A DNA stretch of 64,000 nt from Candidatus Pantoea haifensis (GCA_018842655.1 JAGTWN010000008.1:87122-151121), one strand, 5' to 3'. Counted from the stretch's first letter, positions 40,238 through 50,145 are shown. Notes: generated from the letters alone by a model not told the origin. Program-made: numbers and translations.

Positions 40238-40562
40238 GCCATCCGGCCTCTGTTTCAGATTTCTGAATCACTGAATTTATTATTGCGGTGAGAAGGCGTT
40301 CCCGTAGGGAGCTCCGGACCATATTTTCCTAAAGGAACTGACTTATCGGTTCACAGCCAGCAACGACTAAACAGTGTTGCCAGACAGCTCAACGAGAGGC
40401 CAGAAAAAATGCTGGACTATGAATCATCCGCGGAGCGGTTTAATCAGTGTGTTGCATCCATCGGTTGAAATCACAGCCAAAAGCGGGCGTTGACGGCATC
40501 TGAGTTGGTCATATACAGAAAGCAGGTCACTTCAGGTAAGATGAACAGATGGGACTTAAACG
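40238..40562. other. intergenic stretch between convergent genes
   Basis: About 325 bases; no gene or clear terminator recognised. Confidence 0.4.
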
Positions 40563-41423
40563 CTAGTTTTCAGATCTGACAATCTTTTTTGTTATTTTAC
40601 CACTCAATACTAAATCATCTTGCGTTGAAATGAGCCACAACTCCCTGATGTCATCTTCCCAAAGCGTTTCATTACGAAAGCGGTCTAGGATAGTAGAAAG
40701 TTCCTGCGTTTCATGCCGGTCAAGATGGTCTGTCAGATTAAAATATCCAACAAGAAAGAACTTCGTTTGCTTAAGCCCAAGCAGTGACTGTATCTCCCCG
40801 AAGATGTGCCCCGCACCGTTCGCTTCGGGATATACTTTTAAATACAGTCTTCCCGTGTTAACCGGCCCAATGAAAATTCCGCCAAGCCTGTATTTCTTAC
40901 AGGGAGGAGTATTTAAAAATGACTGAAGGGCTTTCGTGACATGCTCTGTGCAATCATGACGCAACCCGCTACTTATAGTCGCATGTAGCAGCTTTTTCCG
41001 CTTATCCAGTAGATCCCAGGCTATCTTCCTGGAAAAAGATGCGTTGCGCATTGCTTTTTCAAGCTCGGTAAAAATAGCCGTCTCGCGCAGACGCTCATCG
41101 CTGACAGGCAGCACAAGAGAATTGCGCTTAGTGATATAAGTACCCATACAGTAATCTTCATCAATGGCTATAACGTCAGGATGTGACGGATTAACCAAAG
41201 GAAGATGAGCGCGCCGGTAACTGGCATCCAGAGAAATCTCGTCTCCGTCTGAAAATGCCCGTTGAGCACTACCGTACCCCAGCATATTATCGTCAGTAAA
41301 AATCATCCCAATAATCCTTTTCTGCGGAGTAAAAGCTAAAAATTGCGATGGCTTACCCATTAACTGTTTAATGAAACATTTAATCGAGCTTAAGCATCCC
41401 TGGAGATCCACGCTAGCAGGCAT
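40563..41423 (-). CDS. Hypothetical protein, 286 residues
   Basis: A long, coding-like frame with no family recognised. The N-terminal part is compact alpha/beta (PSQFLAFTPQKRIIGMIFTD, SHPDVIAIDEDYCMGTYIT); the middle is helical (FSRKIAWDLLDKRKKLLHAT). The C-terminal part has IFIGPVNTGRLYLKVYPEA, KFFLVGYFNLTDHLDRHETQ and an acidic stretch (NETLWEDDIRELWLIST). No signal peptide or membrane segment. No ribosome site precedes MPASVDLQG, so the true start may be internal or the gene 5'-truncated. Flanked by the palindromic-repeat zone. Confidence 0.5.
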   Translation of the reverse strand: MPASVDLQGCLSSIKCFIKQLMGKPSQFLAFTPQKRIIGMIFTDDNMLGYGSAQRAFSDGDEISLDASYRRAHLPLVNPSHPDVIAIDEDYCMGTYITKRNSLVLPVSDERLRETAIFTELEKAMRNASFSRKIAWDLLDKRKKLLHATISSGLRHDCTEHVTKALQSFLNTPPCKKYRLGGIFIGPVNTGRLYLKVYPEANGAGHIFGEIQSLLGLKQTKFFLVGYFNLTDHLDRHETQELSTILDRFRNETLWEDDIRELWLISTQDDLVLSGKITKKIVRSEN

Positions 41424-41530
41424 TTGTTACAGTCAAATTAGGGAATTATCTGTTGGGGTGATGACCTGTTCCCCGTTCATCAACACAAGTCGATGTTAAT
41501 AATTACTTCATTTGTTGTGGGAACGATTGC

Positions 41531-41598
41531 GAACTTCCGCTTTTGGCACAGAGCATACTTTACTCCAGTGTCGGTCCGCTCTGTGCCAAGAGCGGACC
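41531..41598. repeat. Palindromic repeat unit, inverted pair
   Basis: A reverse-orientation copy (CTTCCGCTTTTGGCACAGAG, 41534-41553) is followed by a forward copy at 41573-41598 (GTCCGCT...AGCGGAC with the loop CTGTGCCA). Both belong to the GTGCCA-loop type (type B) described in the findings. Confidence 0.65.
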
Positions 41599-41833
41599 TT
41601 CGCAATATTTCGCCGTGCATCCTGTTGAACGAATGCTTCAGGTCAATTCTGACCGTCAACACGTAGAGTGAGTGTCAGCTTGTGACTGCACCTGGGCGAG
41701 CATCGATCGGCACATTTACAGTAAAGGTCGTCCCCGTTCTTCAACGCTGCTAACAGGGATACTTCCGCCGTGACCTTCTGCTACACGTTGATCAGTCCAG
41801 GTTGCAGGACCAGATGCCCACCGAACAACCGGG

Positions 41834-42415
41834 TTACTGACCTGCTGGCATCGACATCTGCTGGGCGGATTTCAGGTGCTGCTCAACGACTGGCGTGTGC
41901 GCGTCGGCCAGAGCCTTCACATCCGGATCCTTGATATTCCTGGCGTCACTCTGCAGCTTCGATAGCACCATCTGGTGGTCCTTGGTGCCGGCGTTTTCCA
42001 TATACATCTTGTCAAACGCGCCGCCGCTCTGCTTTTCCATATTGGCGGCCATAGCCTTGTGCTTAGCGTCCGGCTCGGTCGGCAGTGCCACGCCCTTTTG
42101 CTGGGCGACCGCTTGTACTTTGGTCAAAGCGGCGCCATGGTCTTCGACCATTCGCTGAGCGAATGCTTTGACTTCACTGCTTTGTGCCTTGCTCAGCGCG
42201 ATCTTGGCGGCGGCGATTTCATTGATATTGGCCTGCGCCATGTCCTTCACCGCCTTTTCGTCGCCGGCGCTGAGCCTGGCGCTCGATCCGGTCTGGCCTG
42301 CGGCGCTATTCTGCGCGGCGCTTGTCGGCGTCTGGGCTTGCACGCCGAAGGTGCTGAACATAGCTGCTACTGCCGATACGGCTAGCAGCCTTTTCAATGT
42401 TTTACTCTTTTGCAT
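41834..42415 (-). CDS. DUF4142 periplasmic protein
   Basis: 193 residues from ATG 42415, which has AGGAGAA upstream. Signal peptide (LLAVSAVAAMFSTFGVQA), a low-complexity Ala/Ser/Gln linker, then the DUF4142 ferritin-like helical domain: DMAQANINEIAAAKIALSK, AQRMVEDHGAALTKVQAVA, GGAFDKMYMENAGTKDHQMV and AHTPVVEQHLKSAQQM. The conserved His in EDHGAAL, KDHQM and VEQHLK are typical of the domain. GC content and style look more like beta-proteobacterial genes than the neighbours, suggesting transfer. Function unknown. Confidence 0.8.
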   Translation of the reverse strand: MQKSKTLKRLLAVSAVAAMFSTFGVQAQTPTSAAQNSAAGQTGSSARLSAGDEKAVKDMAQANINEIAAAKIALSKAQSSEVKAFAQRMVEDHGAALTKVQAVAQQKGVALPTEPDAKHKAMAANMEKQSGGAFDKMYMENAGTKDHQMVLSKLQSDARNIKDPDVKALADAHTPVVEQHLKSAQQMSMPAGQ

Positions 42416-42639
42416 TTTCTTCTCCTGATGGTCAGGCATAAGGCTGGTGTCAGGTAATTAACCGTGCACGGCCTCGTATGTAAATGACAACTGCAATGGT
42501 CAGTATAGTGGATCAACGATTAGCGACAGCCGGTTAAGTTAGGATCCTCAACGAAGGCGGCAGGAAATGACGGAAGCAAAAAGCGGATATTGTCCATCGC
42601 CGCCTGAGGCGCGTTTCATATGCTCTTTATGGAGTGCCG

Positions 42640-43040
42640 GAAACCGTACATGCCATGCAAAACGATCCGTCTTCAGTGAGCTTATTCTCATGAATACAGC
42701 ACAATCTCACTTTCCTGACGTAGCATGGCTGCTCGATCGATTTCCTCTGTCACGGCGAGTCTTCACAAGTCTTAGCCGGGCAGTTCAGGCGCAGCTGTGC
42801 CTGCGAGGTATGGGGGTTGCAGTGCTGCCGTGGCCACTTGCCGATGCCATATCTGGATTGCAGCGCATCCTGACGCCGCATCAACCGCCCTGCAGAGATA
42901 CAGGGGCAGGCTACCATCATGATCTCTGGTACAGGGACACTTACAGGCAATGCTGGATATCACCGATACGCTGCTTTCGGCTTCCGTGCCGGCAACGCCT
43001 GGGAGCCAGAGGGGACCGTCAGGGTGATGCTGCTGATGCC
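42640..43040 (+). pseudogene. LysR-type regulator, C-terminal remnant
   Basis: Only the end of the effector domain survives: VFTSLSRAVQAQLCLRGMGV, AVLPWPLADAISGLQRILT, GYHHDLWYRD, then a frame change near 42945 to MLDITDTLLSASVPATPG. The DNA-binding half is missing. The remnant runs straight into a half repeat unit at 43041-43064, so the repeat may mark the breakpoint. Confidence 0.5.
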
Positions 43041-43064
43041 AGCTCTGTGCCAGAAGCGGACATT
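43041..43064. repeat. Palindromic repeat, half unit of type B
   Basis: AGCTCTGTGCCAGAAGCGGA, then CATT, keeps the loop and right arm, with the left arm eroded. It lies between the LysR remnant and the 3' end of the convergent hydrolase gene. Confidence 0.6.
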
Positions 43065-43097
43065 GTCGTTTCACTATAAGTATATATCTGTGCGATG

Positions 43098-43961
43098 CTA
43101 GCAGCGTTGCAACAGAAAACGCTGTAATTCAGCCGTGACTTCTTTTGGATTTTCCTCGGCCATATGGTGACCGCTGGCTATCGCCTTGCCCCGAACATCA
43201 CGTGCCCAGATTTTCCAGATACCTAATACATCACCATATATATCTTCTAGATCATCATATTTTGACCATAAACAAAGCGTTGGGCACATAATCAGATTTC
43301 CTTTCTGGCGATCTTGTAGCTCATGTTCTTTATCAATGCTGAGACCGGCACGATAGTCTTCGAGCATCCCATGTACAATTTCCGGATCATGAATAGCTTT
43401 TCTGAACTCAAGGTACTCTTCATTTCCCATTGTTTCAGGCTGGCCTCCATACCACTTGTCAGGATCAGCGAGTATTGCCCGTTCCGGTTTTTCTGGCTGA
43501 GCAAAGAAGAACCAGTGATACCACTGCCGGGCAAACTTCTCATTACACCGGTTGAGGGCTTCAAGTATTGGAATGCAATCAAGCACGGCAAGCCGTGTGA
43601 TTCGCTCTGGATAGTCAAGAGCGGCTCTGTAAGCTGTGTAACTCCCTCTGTCATGCCCAACAAGCGCAAATTGCTCAAAACCAAGCTGACTCATCAACTC
43701 AATACAATCTTTTGCTTTAGCTCTTTTAGAAGAACCAGCATGATCGCGCTGATCAGCCGGCTTTGACGATTGGCCAAACCCCCGTAAATCAGGGCATACA
43801 ACGGTAAATGATTTGGCTAGCTCGGGAGCCACTTTTGACCAGGTTACATGAGTACGAGGGTGTCCATGCAATAACAGAACAGGTGGTCCATTACCCCCAT
43901 AGCGCACATTGAGATCTGCTTCTGAAAGGATGACTCGTGTATGTGTAAATCCTTCAAACAT
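43098..43961 (-). CDS. Alpha/beta hydrolase, haloacetate (fluoroacetate) dehalogenase type
   Basis: 287 residues, intact. The nucleophile is Asp104 in LVGHDRGSYTAYR, as in haloacetate dehalogenases, not Ser as in esterases. Arg105 follows; Asp128 is in LAVLDCIP; the catalytic His is in SGHHMAEENP (~265/266). The halide pocket His149-Trp150 (RQWYHWFFFAQPE) and the Tyr of EDYRAG (203) are all present, matching Burkholderia FAcD (Asp104, Asp128, His149, Trp150, Tyr212, His271, from memory). It should hydrolyse the carbon-halogen bond of haloacetates, perhaps fluoroacetate; epoxide hydrolase is the alternative label. Monocistronic, with repeats on both sides. Confidence 0.82.
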   Translation of the reverse strand: MFEGFTHTRVILSEADLNVRYGGNGPPVLLLHGHPRTHVTWSKVAPELAKSFTVVCPDLRGFGQSSKPADQRDHAGSSKRAKAKDCIELMSQLGFEQFALVGHDRGSYTAYRAALDYPERITRLAVLDCIPILEALNRCNEKFARQWYHWFFFAQPEKPERAILADPDKWYGGQPETMGNEEYLEFRKAIHDPEIVHGMLEDYRAGLSIDKEHELQDRQKGNLIMCPTLCLWSKYDDLEDIYGDVLGIWKIWARDVRGKAIASGHHMAEENPKEVTAELQRFLLQRC

Positions 43962-44415
43962 ATGCTGCCTCCCACGCCAGTAGTGTGGGGATAATTATAG
44001 GCTGCTGTTTAATCGGACACTTTGCTACATAAGGGGCCGAGCAGAATTGACCTCTCATGACAAGACTGGTAATGCAATGCAAGATGACATTGTGGACAAA
44101 ATTTTAAAATGAATGTCCGCTTTTTGCTCATAGCGGACATTGGCTCGCATGTCAGTCCGCTTTGTGCCAGAAGCGAACTCTGACACCTTGAAACAGCAAA
44201 CGCGGTGAACAGAAGAGAGCCTGCGCTTATCGTCCGCAGGAGGCTTTTACTCAACATTGCCAGAGATTTTTACCCCTGAGGACGCCTGTTTATTAGATTT
44301 TTCATATACTCATGCATGTGATTCAGCTAATCCGCAGATAACCTGAAAGAGAAGGGTTACTGATTTTTGACTTGTCTGACAACGAAAGATTGTTGGCTTA
44401 ACATAAGGGAAAGTA
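43962..44415. other. intergenic region with a repeat pair
   Basis: About 450 bases between the divergent hydrolase and mscS-type genes. It holds the repeat unit at 44112-44179 and both promoters; nothing else recognised. Confidence 0.45.
44112..44179. repeat. Palindromic repeat pair (type A + type B)
   Basis: Type A at 44112-44141 has arms AATGTCCGCT and AGCGGACATT around the loop TTTTGCTCAT. Type B at 44154-44179 has arms AGTCCGCT and AGCGAACT around TTGTGCCAGA. They are 12 bases apart in tandem, the most complete example in the window. Confidence 0.75.
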
Positions 44416-45483
44416 ATGCCATTGCTATTTGGTGAATTATCTGGCCTTCCGTCATGGGTGCCTGCTGTATTGCTCGTCACTCTCTCGCTCGCACTGGGTT
44501 TTCTGGCGCGATTTACACTTTTAAGATTCATCCGCTACTGGCAAAATCGTGACAGAAAGCTTTTCAAATCACTTGAAAAACACCTTCGTGGATCAATGTT
44601 TCTTTTTATTCCCTTACTGTTAATAAGTATAGGCGTTAATCATGTAAATATTGAACCAGAATCTCTTAATTTTATTATATCAACCACGCATGTCTTTATT
44701 ATATTATCATTTTGCTCAGTTCTGATTCGATTAATTAATGTTGCTCAGGACATGCTATTTATACGCTATGACATTAATCTTTCAAATAATCTTCGTGCCC
44801 GCAAAATTCGCACGCAGATAATGTATGTTAAAAAAGTCGCTATCGTCATACTTGTGACGTTCTGTCTTTCTCTGATTTTACTCAGTTTCCCTGGCGTGCG
44901 AAAATTCGGTACAACAATACTGGCAGGTGCTGGCGTTGCCGGAATAATAATTGGCTTTGCCCTACAGAAGTCGCTTGTTAACTTGTTTGCCGGAATTCAG
45001 ATAGCCTTTACACAACCGATAAAAATTGATGACGCTGTGGTCGTTGAAAAAGAATGGGGCTGGATTGAAGAGATAAACCTGACCTATGTTGTGGTGCGTC
45101 TCTGGGACCTGCGCCGACTGGTATTGCCCATTACTTACTTTACAGAAAATCCGTTCCAAAACTGGACACGTAATAATGCACAAATTTTAGGCTCTGTCTT
45201 CCTTTACCTTGATTACTCCATGCCATTAGAACCTCTCCGCAAGCACTTTGAAAAAGTACTCAGTGAAACAAAACTCTGGGATCAGCAAACTCAGGTGCTT
45301 CAGGTTACCGACACGAATGACAAAACTATGACGATCAGGATGTTGATGACGGCGCAGAATTCCCCTACCGCCTGGGATTTACGCTGTCACGTGCGGGAGA
45401 AAATGATTGAGTTTATCCAGCAAAATTATCCGCAGAGTCTTCCTCATCTGAGGGCTACACTGACCGATTCCAGTGATTTATAG
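44416..45483 (+). CDS. MscS-family mechanosensitive channel
   Basis: 355 residues, intact. Four helices lead to the pore helix and MscS core: FGTTILAGAGVAGIIIGFAL, QKSLVNLFAGIQIAFTQPIK, DDAVVVEKEWGWIEEINLTY, RRLVLPITYFTENPFQNWTR, and a cytoplasmic alpha/beta C-terminal domain. It opens under hypo-osmotic stress to release solutes. ATG 44416 follows AGGGAAAG. A hairpin terminator follows 6 bases after the stop. Compared with E. coli MscS (286) it has an extra N-terminal helical section, as in the YbdG/YnaI group. Confidence 0.88.
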   Translation: MPLLFGELSGLPSWVPAVLLVTLSLALGFLARFTLLRFIRYWQNRDRKLFKSLEKHLRGSMFLFIPLLLISIGVNHVNIEPESLNFIISTTHVFIILSFCSVLIRLINVAQDMLFIRYDINLSNNLRARKIRTQIMYVKKVAIVILVTFCLSLILLSFPGVRKFGTTILAGAGVAGIIIGFALQKSLVNLFAGIQIAFTQPIKIDDAVVVEKEWGWIEEINLTYVVVRLWDLRRLVLPITYFTENPFQNWTRNNAQILGSVFLYLDYSMPLEPLRKHFEKVLSETKLWDQQTQVLQVTDTNDKTMTIRMLMTAQNSPTAWDLRCHVREKMIEFIQQNYPQSLPHLRATLTDSSDL

Positions 45484-45488
45484 TCCGG

Positions 45489-45517
45489 GCGCTCAGTCAC
45501 TGGGCGCACTCGTTTTT
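45489..45517 (+). terminator. Rho-independent terminator of the MscS-type gene
   Basis: GCGCTCAG and CTGGGCGC form an 8-bp stem with loop TCA, followed by ACTCG and T5. Confidence 0.75.
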
Positions 45518-45542
45518 CAGGGCGGAACGTACAGAAGCTGTG

Positions 45543-45610
45543 CTTCCGCTCTTCGCTCATAGCGAACTTTGCCCTGCGCAAATGTCTGCTCTGTGCCAGA
45601 AGCGGACATT
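45543..45610. repeat. Palindromic repeat pair (type A + type B)
   Basis: A degenerate type A (CTTCCGCT, loop CTTCGCTCAT, AGCGAAC) is followed after 13 bases by a good type B at 45581-45610 (AATGTCTGCT, loop CTGTGCCAGA, AGCGGACATT). Confidence 0.7.
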
Positions 45611-45646
45611 ATAAGAATCTCAAAAGAGAGGAGAAGTGGCTGTGGT

Positions 45647-46536
45647 TTAATGTGCAAATCTGCGCGAGCCGATTACACAAAGGATCACGCCCAGCGTTAT
45701 CATAATCATCACCGGGCTAACCGTTTCAGACAGCAGCATTGCCGAAAGTCCGAGACCGAAGAACGGCTGCAGCAACTGTAATTGCCCTACAGCGGCGATG
45801 CCCCCAGCGGCCAGCCCCTGTACCAGAAAATAAAACCGATCAGCATACTGAACAGAGATACATATCCCAGCGCAAGCCATACCGGCAGGCTTATATTACT
45901 TATGCCCTCCGGTATTGTCTCAATGGTGGCAACCAACATCACAGGCAGCGCAATGATCAGCGCCCAGCAGATAACCTGCCATCCCCCCAGCTCACGCGAA
46001 AGCTTCGCGCCTTCGGCATAGCCGAGGCCACACACAACGACCGAGGCCAGCATCAGCAGATCACCGGTTGCAGATATAGCCCCGCCCTGGAATAAGGCGA
46101 ATCCCATCACCAGCAGGCTGCCGGTTACAGAAAATATCCAGAAAGCCAGCCTGGGCCTTTCACCTCCTCTGACAACGCCAAAAATAGCGGTTACCATGGG
46201 CAGAAGCCCTAGAAACACAACGGAGTGTGCCGAGGAAACATGTCGCAGCGCCATTGCTGTCAGAAGAGGAAAACCGACTATTACGCCCAGGGCAACGATA
46301 ATCAGGGAAATCAGCTGGCTCCGCTGCGGGCGTGTCTGTCTTAAAAAAGGGATCAGCATAATGGCCAGCACACCGGCAACTGAAGCACGTAAAAAAGTCA
46401 GAAAAAAGGGATCCATTTCCTGTACTGCTATGCGGGTTGCGGGCAAAGAACCACTGAAAATGACCACTCCCGCCAGCCCGCTTAACCAGCCTGACTTCAG
46501 AGCTGAATTGGTTTTACTTACCCTGTTTTTGGCCAC
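45647..46536 (-). CDS. EamA/DMT-family transporter
   Basis: 296 residues with ten predicted helices in two EamA repeats: SGWLSGLAGVVIFSGSLPAT, FLRASVAGVLAIMLIPF, LMLASVVVCGLGYAEGAKLS. After one base is added to the C4 run at 45815-45818 (plus strand) it continues YRGLAAGGIAAVGQLQLLQP and FFGLGLSAMLLSE to a stop at 45647. Metabolite export, substrate unknown. Divergent from the MocR-type regulator 103 bases away, a common pairing in which the regulator controls the exporter. Confidence 0.85.
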
Positions 46537-46639
46537 ACCAGACCTCGTTCAGTTCATATAACGTTTTTAATGAAGTTGACATCCTCTATGCTAAGTTCCA
46601 ACATTCATTACAATCAAATAATTGTCATAGATACAATTT

Positions 46640-47973
46640 ATGAAAGCGAGATATAAAGTCATCGTGGATGAGTTTGCATCCGCTATCCGAGCCGGCATGC
46701 TCCTGCCGGGCACACGTCTGCCTACTCACAGAGCACTGTCGGCTGAAAAACACATGTCTCTTGCAACAGCTACCCGCGTTTACGCTGAGCTGGAAGCCAT
46801 GGGTCTTGTGAGCGGAGAAACCGGAAGAGGGACTTTCGTCAGGGAGATTTCTCTGCCTGCGGGGCTGGGGTTAGATCAGCACGCAGTGGCGTCAGATGTG
46901 CTCGATCTGAACTTCAACTATCCTTCCCTGCCGGATCAGTCAGAACGGTTACGCGACGCAATGCGACAGCTGACCACATCAGGCGATCTGGCTTCCCTGA
47001 TGCGATACCAGCCTCATGCGGGCAGACAAAGCGACAGAGAGACAATCGCGACATGGCTTAATTGCACCGGCCTGAATACTTCAGCCGATGATGTTTTAAT
47101 CGTCAATGGCGCGCAGCACGGTCTTAGCATTGCCGTGATGGGGCTGCTGAAACCCGGCGATGTAGTTGCTGTTGACGCGCTGACCTATCCCGGCTTCAAA
47201 GCTTTGGCCAGCCTGTACCACCTTGAACTTGTGGCGATACCCGCCAGTGCCAGCGGACCGGATCTGACTGCACTCAGGCATATCTGCCAGCGCAGGCGCC
47301 TCCGTGCGGTTTATACGATGCCGACGCTGCATAACCCGCTTGGCTGGGTTATGAATAATGCCCAGCGCAGGGAGCTGGCCCTGATTGCCAGAACGTTCGA
47401 TCTGCTCATTATCGAAGATGCGGCCTATGCTTTTCTTATCCGACGTCCCCCACCGCCGCTTGCCACTTATGCGCCCGAAAGAACGGTTTATGTAACCGGT
47501 TTTGCCAAAAGCATTGCCACGGGCTTGCGTGTAGGTGCCGTAGTATGCCCCGCTGGCATGCGTATCGCCCTGGAGCGGGCCATCAGGGCAACGACCTGGA
47601 ATACCCCTCTCTGATGGTTTCGATTGTCTGCGGCTGGATTAAAAATGGCACCATAAAATGCTTTGAGTCGCTGAAAAGACGCGACGCCCGCCAACGTCAG
47701 GCGCTGGCCCGCAAAATACTTATGAATAGTGAATGGGTAAGCCATGCAAACTCATACTTTATCTGGTTACTGTTGCCTCAGGAGGTAAGGGCTGACAGAC
47801 TTGTCCACCGGTTGATGCAGCAAAGCATCTCCGTTTCCACAGCAGAACCGTTCAGCACTTCAGATAGCGTGCCGCATGCTATTCGCCTCGCTCTTGGCTC
47901 AGTCACAATGATCCAACTGAGCGAGGCACTCACTACGATTAAAGAGACTATTGAGTATGAAAAAGATTTCTGA
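46640..47973 (+). CDS. MocR-type regulator (GntR HTH + PLP aminotransferase fold)
   Basis: 444 residues after one C is added to the C4 run at 47604-47607. The N-terminal GntR winged helix (VDEFASAIRAGMLLPGTRLP, THRALSAEKHMSLATATRVY, GLVSGETGRGTFVRE) is joined to a class I aminotransferase-like domain (VNGAQHGLSIAVMGLLKPGD, YTMPTLHNPLG, IIEDAAYAFL, TGFAKSIATGLRVG with the PLP lysine). MocR regulators sense PLP or amines. The start is ATG 46640. Divergent partner of the EamA gene, its probable target. Confidence 0.87.
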
Positions 47974-47975
47974 AC

Positions 47976-48004
47976 GAGTGTCCGCTTTTCGCTCATAGCT
48001 GTCC
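47976..48004. repeat. Palindromic repeat, type A
   Basis: GTGTCCGCT, loop TTTCGCTCAT, AGCTGTCC: a type A copy with a slightly degraded right arm, immediately after the MocR gene stop. Confidence 0.65.
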
Positions 48005-48113
48005 TTCTGCATCAGCACGCTTGCAGCTTCTCGTCAGAAGCTGATATTACAAAACTTACGCAGCATCATCGGTCATTCCGATAAGGTGTTTGTTGGTAGT
48101 AATAAGTAAATGT

Positions 48114-49007
48114 TTATGGCAGCGTCAGTTGATCTTTATATTCATCAAATACTGTAATTAAATGGTCGGCGATTGCTCTTACTCGCCGTGAACCCGCCAG
48201 GTCTGAATGCATCACCAGCCATAATGTCTGATCCACACCGATATCAGGATTAACGCAATGCAGGCCATTTTTCCTCGCCATAAAGTGCGGCAAAACCCCT
48301 AAACCCAGGCCTGCTGAAACTGCGGATACCTGAGCCACGAGTGTGTTTGCTTCCACCCGGCATGGCCTGCCGCGAAGCATTCGCGTTACCCATCTCGCAG
48401 CAGGCAGGTGTTGATGTGACTCCGGCCAGCCCACATACTGAGCGTTATTCAAAGATAAACCAGCGGGTTCACCAGCCAGTATTTTTAGATATGCATCATC
48501 ACCGTATAATCCAAATCCTACTGTTCCGAGACGCTTTAACGTCAGATTCCCGCTGTCAGGCTTGACCATACGTATTGCTAAATCGGCGTCTCTGCGATGC
48601 AGATTGACTGATTGCACGCCGCTGAGCACTTCCACCCTCAGGTCGGGATATTTTTCAAGAAGCCCTTTCAGCGAAGGCAGAATAAAATGCGTGGCCAGAT
48701 TGTCCGATGTTGCCAGCCGGACAAGCCCGGCAACATTACCTTGCAATTTCGCCGTCTCGCCGAAAGCGAGCCCTGCATATTCCAGCACCTCAGCCCGTTC
48801 CAGCAGGGCTTCACCATCGTCCGTCAGACGATATCCGCTCTGATGCCTGCTGAAAAGCGGCACTGCCAGAGACTGTTCAAGCCGGTCAAGCCTTCTTGAA
48901 ATCGTAGCAATGCCCATTTCCATCGCTTCTGCTGCGCCACTCAGCGTACCTGCGCGGGCGATCGCCAGGAAAACCCGCGTATCGTCCCAGTTGAAATCTG
49001 CTTTCAT
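48114..49007 (-). CDS. LysR-family transcriptional regulator
   Basis: 297 residues, intact. HTH at residues ~1-62 (FNWDDTRVFLAIARAGTLSG, AAEAMEMGIATISRRLDRLE), then the effector domain (NLATHFILPSLKGLLEKYPD, LAIRMVKPDSGNLTLKRLGT, AVSAGLGLGVLPHFMARKNG). Divergent from the aldo/keto reductase with 93 bases between; the likely regulator of that gene and the MFS gene behind it. Confidence 0.9.
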   Translation of the reverse strand: MKADFNWDDTRVFLAIARAGTLSGAAEAMEMGIATISRRLDRLEQSLAVPLFSRHQSGYRLTDDGEALLERAEVLEYAGLAFGETAKLQGNVAGLVRLATSDNLATHFILPSLKGLLEKYPDLRVEVLSGVQSVNLHRRDADLAIRMVKPDSGNLTLKRLGTVGFGLYGDDAYLKILAGEPAGLSLNNAQYVGWPESHQHLPAARWVTRMLRGRPCRVEANTLVAQVSAVSAGLGLGVLPHFMARKNGLHCVNPDIGVDQTLWLVMHSDLAGSRRVRAIADHLITVFDEYKDQLTLP

Positions 49008-49100
49008 GTTTTTTCCGGTTATGGAAAACGGCTCTCCGTTTTCAGGTCTGTTTTATCACTTTCAGCAGGATGATACTGCAGTCCTCACAAGGAGATAAAC

Positions 49101-50084
49101 ATGCAAAAACGTAATCTGACGTCATCCTTCAACGTATCCGCGATCGGCCTGGGCTGTATGGGTATGAGTGAATTCTATGGACCACGCGACGATGAAACAT
49201 CAATGGCGGTGCTGGATAAGGCTTTAGCGCTGGGTATCAATTTCCTGGACACGTCTGATACCTACGGACCCTGGCACAATGAGGAATTACTGGGGAAATT
49301 CATTAAATCCCGTAAGCCCGCGCTAAAGCTGGCTACAAAATTTGGCATTGTGCGCCAGCCCGGCGAATACAGAAGAAGCCTCTGTAACACCCCGGACTAT
49401 GCCCGCCAGAGTTGCGAAGCGTCTCTCAAACGCCTGGGCGTGGATCGTATTGATCTCTACTACGTACACCGCATTGATGCCAGTACTCCCATTGAAGATA
49501 CGATGTCCGGACTCGCGAAGCTGGTTCAGGAAGGAAAGATCGGGCACATCGGTTTATGCGAGGTCGGCGCTGAAACGCTCAGACGCGCTCATGCGATCCA
49601 TCCCGTTGCAGCAGTACAAACCGAATATTCCCTCTGGAGTCGTGAAGCAGAGGCGAGCGTACTCCCGCTGTGTGAGGCTCTGGGCATCGGGTTCGTGGCG
49701 TATTCGCCACTGGGACGTGGCTTTCTGACGGGCAGATTTCAGCATGAACCGATTCCGGCAAAGGAAGATTTCCGCAGCACGCTTCCCCGCTTCCAGCCGA
49801 AGAATCTTGCCATAAACCACTCCCTGGTTGATCTGATAAAAGCTCTGGCGGTGAGCAAGGGCTGTAAACCTTCACAGATAGCGCTGGCCTGGTTACTTGC
49901 CCAGGGCGAAAACATAGTGCCGATACCCGGCACATGCAATCTCAACCATCTGAGCGAAAACGCCGGTGCACTGGATGTTGAGCTCAGTTGCGCTGAGCTG
50001 AGAGGGCTGCGTGCCGCCGTATCCGCCATTCCCGTTGCCGGAGAACGATACACGCCAGAAGGAATGAAAGGTGTGGGTGTCTGA
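49101..50084 (+). CDS. Aldo/keto reductase
   Basis: 327 residues, intact, AKR superfamily (YakC/AKR13-like). The catalytic tetrad is visible: Asp50 ([17 protein letters not shown]), Tyr55, Lys80 (KLATKFG) and His123 ([16 protein letters not shown]). The NADPH-binding C-terminal loop is [19 protein letters not shown]. It reduces aldehydes or ketones with NADPH. AAGGAG precedes ATG 49101. Followed after 61 bases by the MFS gene and divergent to a LysR gene, forming a detoxification-type group. Confidence 0.9.
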   Translation: MQKRNLTSSFNVSAIGLGCMGMSEFYGPRDDETSMAVLDKALALGINFLDTSDTYGPWHNEELLGKFIKSRKPALKLATKFGIVRQPGEYRRSLCNTPDYARQSCEASLKRLGVDRIDLYYVHRIDASTPIEDTMSGLAKLVQEGKIGHIGLCEVGAETLRRAHAIHPVAAVQTEYSLWSREAEASVLPLCEALGIGFVAYSPLGRGFLTGRFQHEPIPAKEDFRSTLPRFQPKNLAINHSLVDLIKALAVSKGCKPSQIALAWLLAQGENIVPIPGTCNLNHLSENAGALDVELSCAELRGLRAAVSAIPVAGERYTPEGMKGVGV

Positions 50085-50145
50085 ACCCGGCCGGTCCGAA
50101 AGCTCCTCCAAACTTCTCCCGGTATCTTTGAAGAGACTTTATTAC

